This document shows positions 55,220 to 58,987 of a stretch of 58,987 nucleotides of DNA, in pieces. The position numbers were made by a program, and so were the translations under genes. The stretch is taken from positions 1 to 58,987 of the forward strand of contig CAJKVH010000008.1 of the NCBI GenBank assembly GCA_905203305.1. Direction: 5' to 3'. The first letter of the stretch is position 1. Each line of letters starts with the position of its first letter. The notes below the pieces were generated by a model. It had not been told where the DNA came from. It saw only the letters and a program-made list of their open reading frames with translations, and did no database searches. The DNA comes from an uncultured Eubacteriales bacterium (GTDB lineage: Bacteria > Bacillota > Clostridia > TANB77 > CAG-508).

Positions 55220-55750
55220 TTATTCTCCTCTATTCATTCCCATATCTTGCTGTGACTGTTGTTGCTGTTCAAAATCTCTTTCAACTTGATTTATCTCTCT
55301 ATTGGCTTCGATTATTTCATCTGCTCTTATTTCAATTTCTTCACTTTGTTCAACAACTTTCTCAACTAATTGCTCTCCTGTCTGTTCAGCTTGTGCTTGT
55401 TCTTCTTTATGCTGTGCCTCCCATAACTTTTCTAACATCTCTTGTTTCATTTGAAATATTTCTTGTTTAAAGTCATTAATAGAAAATTCCGTATAAATTC
55501 CTTCATTAGCCCTATTTATCATTTTTCCATTTCTATCTGCAACTTTTGTTAAAACATCTTTCATTGCCTCATTTAAAATTCTAAGTGTTTCTTGTCTTTG
55601 TATAACATTTTCAGTTGGAACATCTTTCAATATAGAGCGAAAATCTTCCTTCGATAATGGATAATTTCTATTAACAAATTCCTCTATATATTTTTTCAAA
55701 TCTAAGTAGTAATCTATTGTACCATTTTCTTTCATTTCTTTTATATCCAT
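55220..55750 (-). CDS. Hypothetical helical protein, 176 aa
   Basis: 176 residues, strongly helical, Gln/Glu-rich second half (EEQAQAEQTGEQLVEKVVEQ, QQQQSQQD), resembling a coiled coil. GGAGG precedes the ATG. It lies 110 nt downstream of the DGR reverse transcriptase in the same direction. Not recognised; could be a DGR-linked cargo or an independent gene. Confidence 0.6.
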   Translation of the reverse strand: MDIKEMKENGTIDYYLDLKKYIEEFVNRNYPLSKEDFRSILKDVPTENVIQRQETLRILNEAMKDVLTKVADRNGKMINRANEGIYTEFSINDFKQEIFQMKQEMLEKLWEAQHKEEQAQAEQTGEQLVEKVVEQSEEIEIRADEIIEANREINQVERDFEQQQQSQQDMGMNRGE

Positions 55751-55860
55751 AATATAAACCTCCGCATATATTATATTTATATTTTGGATTATACCATAAA
55801 GTTTTTAAATATGAAAACTTTAGAATAAATTTTTCAATTTATTATAGTTCAAAGTATTTT

Positions 55861-56973
55861 TTATCCCATTAAACTTTCTACAAAGCTATCCATCCTATTT
55901 AAAACAATGTAGCTATTGCCTCTTTTCATATGCCCTTTCCAACTAAAATATGAATTAATAGCTTGCTCTTTTGACATCTTTCCTTTTTTAATCCAATTAT
56001 TAAAAGTCTTCATTTTTCTTCTCATTCTTACAGCAGATTTTTTATTGATTTTTCTTACAATTTTTCCAGTTTCAGTGCAAAAGAATTTTGTTTTTAAAAA
56101 TTTAAATCCTGTTTTAAATTTTCTAATCCTTGTTTTTTTATTATTAAATTCCATTCCTAATTCTTTTGCCTTTCTTCTTATCTTTTTAAGCAAGTCTTTT
56201 GCTTCTTCTAATGTTGGTGCAAAAAAATAAAAATCATCAACATATCTACCATAAAATTTAACTCGTAGTTTATCTTTTATATAATGATCTAAAGGACTTA
56301 TTGCTATATTAGTATATATTTGTGATGTATGTGCACCTAATCCAAAACCAACATCTCCATAAATTTCCATACAAAGATTAGCCATTTTTCTTATTTTCGG
56401 ATCAAAGATCCTTTTAGCATTTTCTTTATACACAACATCATGTGGTACACTATTAAAAAAGTCATGAAAATCACATGTAACAATATATCCTTCGTTTCCA
56501 TATTTCTTAAAATACCTTTGCATATGACAATTAACCCTATTTAATGTATGATCCATTCCTTTTCCTAGTCTATTTGCGGCATTATCATATATAAATGAGT
56601 TATCATAAAGTGGTACTATAACATTATCACATAAAGCTCGTTGTATTACTCTTTCAACTATTTTTTGTGATTGTATTTTTCTTTCTTTTCCTCTTTCGTT
56701 TATCCAAAATACATGTGGCTTTGAAAATTTAAATTTATCTAACTGAATTTCTTTATATAATTTATATGTATTCGAAATCATCTTTCTTCTATAATTTTGT
56801 ACAGATGCTTTCCACGATACTCCCCTTATACATTTTTTTCCAGCTTTGTATAAATTTTCATACGAAAAGACTTCCTCTATAGATCCACATTTTAAACTTT
56901 TCATTTTTCTTTTTTCTTCTCTTTTTTTCTTTCTTCTTTGGTATCTCGCTTCATGTCTTTCAGTGCTATTCAT
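55861..56973 (-). CDS. DGR reverse transcriptase
   Basis: 370 residues. Reverse transcriptase of a diversity-generating retroelement: copies the template repeat RNA with adenine-directed errors and supports replacement of the variable repeat. N-terminal ERHEARYQRRKKKREE is typical of DGR RTs. Motifs: CDFHDFFNS (about 167-175), GLGAHTSQ (211-218, the DGR-type replacement of the QGxxxSP motif of group II intron RTs), and YVDD (244-247, catalytic). No maturase or endonuclease domain is present. The ATG at 56973 is chosen because GGAGGT lies 9 nt upstream; the frame stays open 48 codons further, into the spacer RNA region. Confidence 0.95.
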   Translation of the reverse strand: MNSTERHEARYQRRKKKREEKRKMKSLKCGSIEEVFSYENLYKAGKKCIRGVSWKASVQNYRRKMISNTYKLYKEIQLDKFKFSKPHVFWINERGKERKIQSQKIVERVIQRALCDNVIVPLYDNSFIYDNAANRLGKGMDHTLNRVNCHMQRYFKKYGNEGYIVTCDFHDFFNSVPHDVVYKENAKRIFDPKIRKMANLCMEIYGDVGFGLGAHTSQIYTNIAISPLDHYIKDKLRVKFYGRYVDDFYFFAPTLEEAKDLLKKIRRKAKELGMEFNNKKTRIRKFKTGFKFLKTKFFCTETGKIVRKINKKSAVRMRRKMKTFNNWIKKGKMSKEQAINSYFSWKGHMKRGNSYIVLNRMDSFVESLMG

Positions 56974-57019
56974 AAATATAAACCTCCGTACTATACGCGA
57001 AGTAGAACTGGCTATGAAA

Positions 57020-57033
57020 TTGGTATGTACCAA
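57020..57033 (-). other. Hairpin in the TR-RT spacer RNA
   Basis: TTGGTA/TACCAA palindrome with a 2-nt centre, extended by an ATG/CAT pair; lies downstream of the template repeat. In studied DGRs the spacer after TR is needed for priming of cDNA synthesis. Confidence 0.45.
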
Positions 57034-57173
57034 CCATGCAAGAAGCGTCCAGCCATCTACATCGAAGATTATTTTTGATTTGTATCTCACAAATTCAGGA
57101 ACAAATTCCCCTTTCACAAAAGTTTTGCTTCACCTTTTACAGTTACTACGTCTTACTTATAATTTTGTGAAAT

Positions 57174-57283
57174 CCCGGAGCAACCCCATTAGTGTTGTCA
57201 GCATTGTTATTGTTGCAATTGCCGTTGCTGTTCACATTGCAGAAATTATTGCTATTGTTGTAATTAGGAGAACGAAGCCACCA
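57174..57283 (-). repeat. DGR template repeat (TR)
   Basis: 110-nt stretch matching VR at 57875-57984. Read in the frame of the target it encodes WWLRSPNYNN..., with about 18 Asn codons (AAC/AAT), the hallmark of adenine-mutagenesis templates. The 23 differences from VR include 22 at template adenines. Lies between the Avd-like gene and the RT gene, in the same orientation. Confidence 0.95.
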
Positions 57284-57341
57284 ACTACCCGACCACGTGA
57301 AGCGCCCACACATTATACAGAACTTGACCTATTATTATTTT

Positions 57342-57767
57342 TTATATTTCTTTGTATCTTTCTAGATCTTTTTTCATAATTCCTTTTAGTAATGTTTGTT
57401 CTTCTACCAGAAGTCTTCCCCATTCTTGAAAAGCAAATTTCTTCCATTCTTTGCTTTCTTCTGGATTCATTTCAAGTCTTTCTTTCAATTCTATTAACGG
57501 TAATTCCATATTCTCACATGCCGCAAGTGCAAGTTGGAAATGTTCTCTCCTGTTTTGAACATCCTTACTATTTCTTGGAACTATATTATTTGCAGTATTT
57601 GCTTCATAATACACTTTTCTTGCTAGACTACATATATCTTTTGTTATGAAAAAAGTTAATCTTTTAGGAGATTTCAAGCAATATGTTAATGTATGTGCAG
57701 ATAGTTTTCTTGCAGTTTCTAAAAATTGAACTTGGCTTTCTCCCCTTTTACTTACATATACAGACAT
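57342..57767 (-). CDS. avd: DGR accessory protein, Avd-like
   Basis: 141 residues. Small, basic, four-helix-bundle-like protein between target and template repeat: the standard place for Avd, which binds the RT and template RNA in studied DGRs. Segments such as RKLSAHTLTYCLKSPKRLTFF and ANTANNIVPRN are consistent with the bAvd-like fold; identification rests mainly on location, size and charge. ATG at 57767 has GGAGGA 5 nt upstream; the ATG four codons earlier overlaps that site. Confidence 0.82.
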   Translation of the reverse strand: MSVYVSKRGESQVQFLETARKLSAHTLTYCLKSPKRLTFFITKDICSLARKVYYEANTANNIVPRNSKDVQNRREHFQLALAACENMELPLIELKERLEMNPEESKEWKKFAFQEWGRLLVEEQTLLKGIMKKDLERYKEI

Positions 57768-57790
57768 GTATTCCTCCATATAATATATTT

Positions 57791-57808
57791 GCCCTTCTTT
57801 CGAAGGGC
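57791..57808 (-). other. Hairpin with GAAA tetraloop downstream of the VR
   Basis: Minus strand: GCCCTTC-GAAA-GAAGGGC, perfect 7-bp GC-rich stem with a GNRA tetraloop, between the target stop and avd. No T-run follows on this strand. DGR target recognition in other systems uses a GC-rich hairpin near the VR end. Confidence 0.6.
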
Positions 57809-57839
57809 AGATTTTATTTTTATTTATTTTTTATATTCT

Positions 57840-57857
57840 ATGTTTTACATAAAACAT
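57840..57857 (-). other. Palindrome 4 nt after the target stop codon
   Basis: ATGTTTTA/TAAAACAT, perfect 8-bp arms with a 2-nt centre, four bases past the target stop codon. Confidence 0.5.
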
Positions 57858-57861
57858 GATA

Positions 57862-58987
57862 CTAGATTGCAAAGCCCGGAGCAACCCCACTAGTGCCGCC
57901 AGCACCGTCAAAGTTGCAACTGCCAGCGCTGTACACATAGCAGAAAAAATCGCTAAGGTCGTAAAAAGGAGAACGAAGCCACCAATATGATGAAGATGTA
58001 GATCCTTGGTACATCTTATATAACTTAGAATTACCTGAACTATATGTTGCATTTATATTTGCATAATATTTATATTGAGCTCCTTCACTTGCTATTGCAT
58101 ATCCATAGGCATTTTCCTGATATCCTTTGCTCCAGATTTCTGAACATGCTAATAGCCATAATTTATCATTGCATGTTGTTACAGAACCAGCGTTATTATA
58201 TGTTTTTATATAACTTTTTGTAACACTTTTTATTATATTGCTTCCTATTGCACCTTCTATATTAGATAAATTTATCTTTCCATCTACTGCTGTTGTGCTA
58301 TTTAAATTTGTCCTCATATCTGATGCTCCCCATCCATTTGTGTTGTAGCCTGATGCATTCATTTGAGCTGCTGGTAATAGTGTCTCAAACTCAAAACTTA
58401 TTCCTGCTTTTGTGATACTTGCATCTCCATAAGCTGTTTGTCCATTTTCTAGTGTATCATGATTAAATCCTAATATTCTTACTGTATAATCTTTTTCATC
58501 TATTGTTATTGTCTTTTTTGCTCCTACTTTTGCTGTATAGCTTTTTCCATTAATTGTTTTTGTTACAGGACCTTCTGTATCTTTTGTTATTGTACTATCT
58601 TTTGCTATTTCTTTTGCTAGTGCATTTATTTCTTGCCATGTATAGTTAGCAAATGCTGGTGCTGTTACTGTTATTGTAGCTGTTGTTTTTGTTCCAGAAT
58701 TTTTTGCTTTAGCTGTTATTGTAGCTGTTGTTCCTTGTTTCTTTCCTGTTACTATTGCTGAACTTCCACCTGTTCCTTCTTTTGCTACAACTGTTGCTTT
58801 TGATGTATCATCTACACTCCATTCTATTTCTTCATTTCCATTGTTTCCTTGTTCTACTGTTAAATTTATTGTTCCATCTTCTGCTACTTCTGTTTCTCCC
58901 TTTATTGTTAAACTACTTGCATATTTTATTTGTTTTACTGTTACTTCACATGTTGCACTTTTTCCACTACAACTAGCTGTTATTGTT
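57862..58987 (-). CDS. DGR target: Ig-like and C-terminal lectin-like variable protein (5' end outside window)
   Basis: C-terminal 374 residues of a longer protein that runs past the window edge; the frame is open to base 58987. The visible part starts in Big_2/Ig-like repeats (TVTA...SATCEVTVK; EVAEDGTINLTVEQ; TATITVTAP) and ends in a DUF6273/CLec-like domain: SFEFETLLPAAQ, NGWGASDMR, DKLWLLACSEIW, WWLRSP and terminal GVAPGFAI. The variable repeat covers the last ~36 codons (WWLRSP to GVAPG). Repeated Ig-like domains suggest a cell-surface protein; the ligand cannot be inferred. Confidence 0.9.
   Translation of the reverse strand, partial: TITASCSGKSATCEVTVKQIKYASSLTIKGETEVAEDGTINLTVEQGNNGNEEIEWSVDDTSKATVVAKEGTGGSSAIVTGKKQGTTATITAKAKNSGTKTTATITVTAPAFANYTWQEINALAKEIAKDSTITKDTEGPVTKTINGKSYTAKVGAKKTITIDEKDYTVRILGFNHDTLENGQTAYGDASITKAGISFEFETLLPAAQMNASGYNTNGWGASDMRTNLNSTTAVDGKINLSNIEGAIGSNIIKSVTKSYIKTYNNAGSVTTCNDKLWLLACSEIWSKGYQENAYGYAIASEGAQYKYYANINATYSSGNSKLYKMYQGSTSSSYWWLRSPFYDLSDFFCYVYSAGSCNFDGAGGTSGVAPGFAI
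57875..57984 (-). repeat. DGR variable repeat (VR)
   Basis: 110-nt C-terminal segment of the target aligned to TR at a constant offset of 701. Variable positions give codons such as TTT, GAC, CTT, TAT, TAC, GCT, AGT and GGT where TR has AAY. Flanking WWLRSP and GVAPG are unchanged. Confidence 0.95.

Noticed and set aside
56974..57117. N-terminal extension of the DGR RT to 57117
   Set aside because: No ribosome site before it, while GGAGGT lies before the ATG at 56973, and the region is the spacer RNA.
57342..57779. The 57342 gene as an ordinary 23S-rRNA intervening-sequence four-helix protein
   Set aside because: Same fold class, but its place between VR and TR makes Avd the better call.
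57791..57808. Hairpin as a terminator for the target gene
   Set aside because: No T-run follows on the minus strand; the T-rich side is on the plus strand, where no gene ends.
1..58987. CRISPR arrays or intact insertion sequences
   Set aside because: No regularly spaced repeat set and no intact transposase gene was found; only a doubtful scrap near 54.2 kb.

Overview
The window is strongly AT-rich DNA with short intergenic gaps, AGGAGG-type ribosome-binding sites, Zn-type S14/L36/Adk, RqcH, YqzL, UPF0182, a CorA-type transporter and a canonical S10/spc/alpha ribosomal cluster. This points to a low-GC Clostridia-like Firmicute, plausibly an uncultured gut lineage; the species cannot be named from sequence alone.

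Layout. 0.1-8.5 kb: TPR membrane protein, a solo MutS-domain-I protein, a zinc-ribbon protein, tyrS, a large UPF0182 protein, ftsY, an amidoligase. 8.6-26.7 kb: tRNA-Thr, an orphan HlyD-like adaptor, tsaE-tsaB-rimI, an SDR, an N-terminal transketolase subunit, PepV-like dipeptidase, a MecA_N-type PBP, an M14 peptidoglycan peptidase, GNAT, a nuclease, AIM24-like protein, ZIP transporter, a coiled-coil protein, tRNA-Ser, a polysaccharide deacetylase, a glucosaminidase-like protein, rqcH. 26.8-47.6 kb (minus strand): CorA, then the ribosomal supercluster read from a strong promoter at 47.55 kb (rpsJ to secY, then adk to rplQ), interrupted between secY and adk by a leucine-rich-repeat/transglutaminase module. 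47.6-54 kb: recO-yqzL-era-rseP-cdsA-uppS-ispA-frr-pyrH. 54.3-59 kb: three unknown genes and a complete diversity-generating retroelement (DGR): reverse transcriptase, template repeat, Avd-like accessory protein and a surface-type target gene with a C-terminal variable repeat.

Two observations stand out. (1) Nine sites in eight genes, several of them housekeeping genes on both strands (era, rqcH, transketolase N, M14 peptidase twice, ZIP, nuclease, amidoligase, LRR-transglutaminase), look frameshifted, and every break has the same form: an in-frame CGG where the conserved protein needs glycine. Skipping the C and reading GGN restores the full protein each time. I found no in-frame CGG elsewhere read convincingly as arginine (one ambiguous case in yqzL), while dozens of out-of-frame CGG trinucleotides are harmless. 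The simplest reading is that CGG is unassigned in this organism and CGGN is decoded as glycine by +1 frameshifting or quadruplet decoding. (2) The DGR has a template and variable repeat that differ at 23 of 110 positions, 22 of them at template adenines, with candidate hairpins beside the variable repeat.

CDS coordinates for the recoded genes span both frames and include the skipped base.
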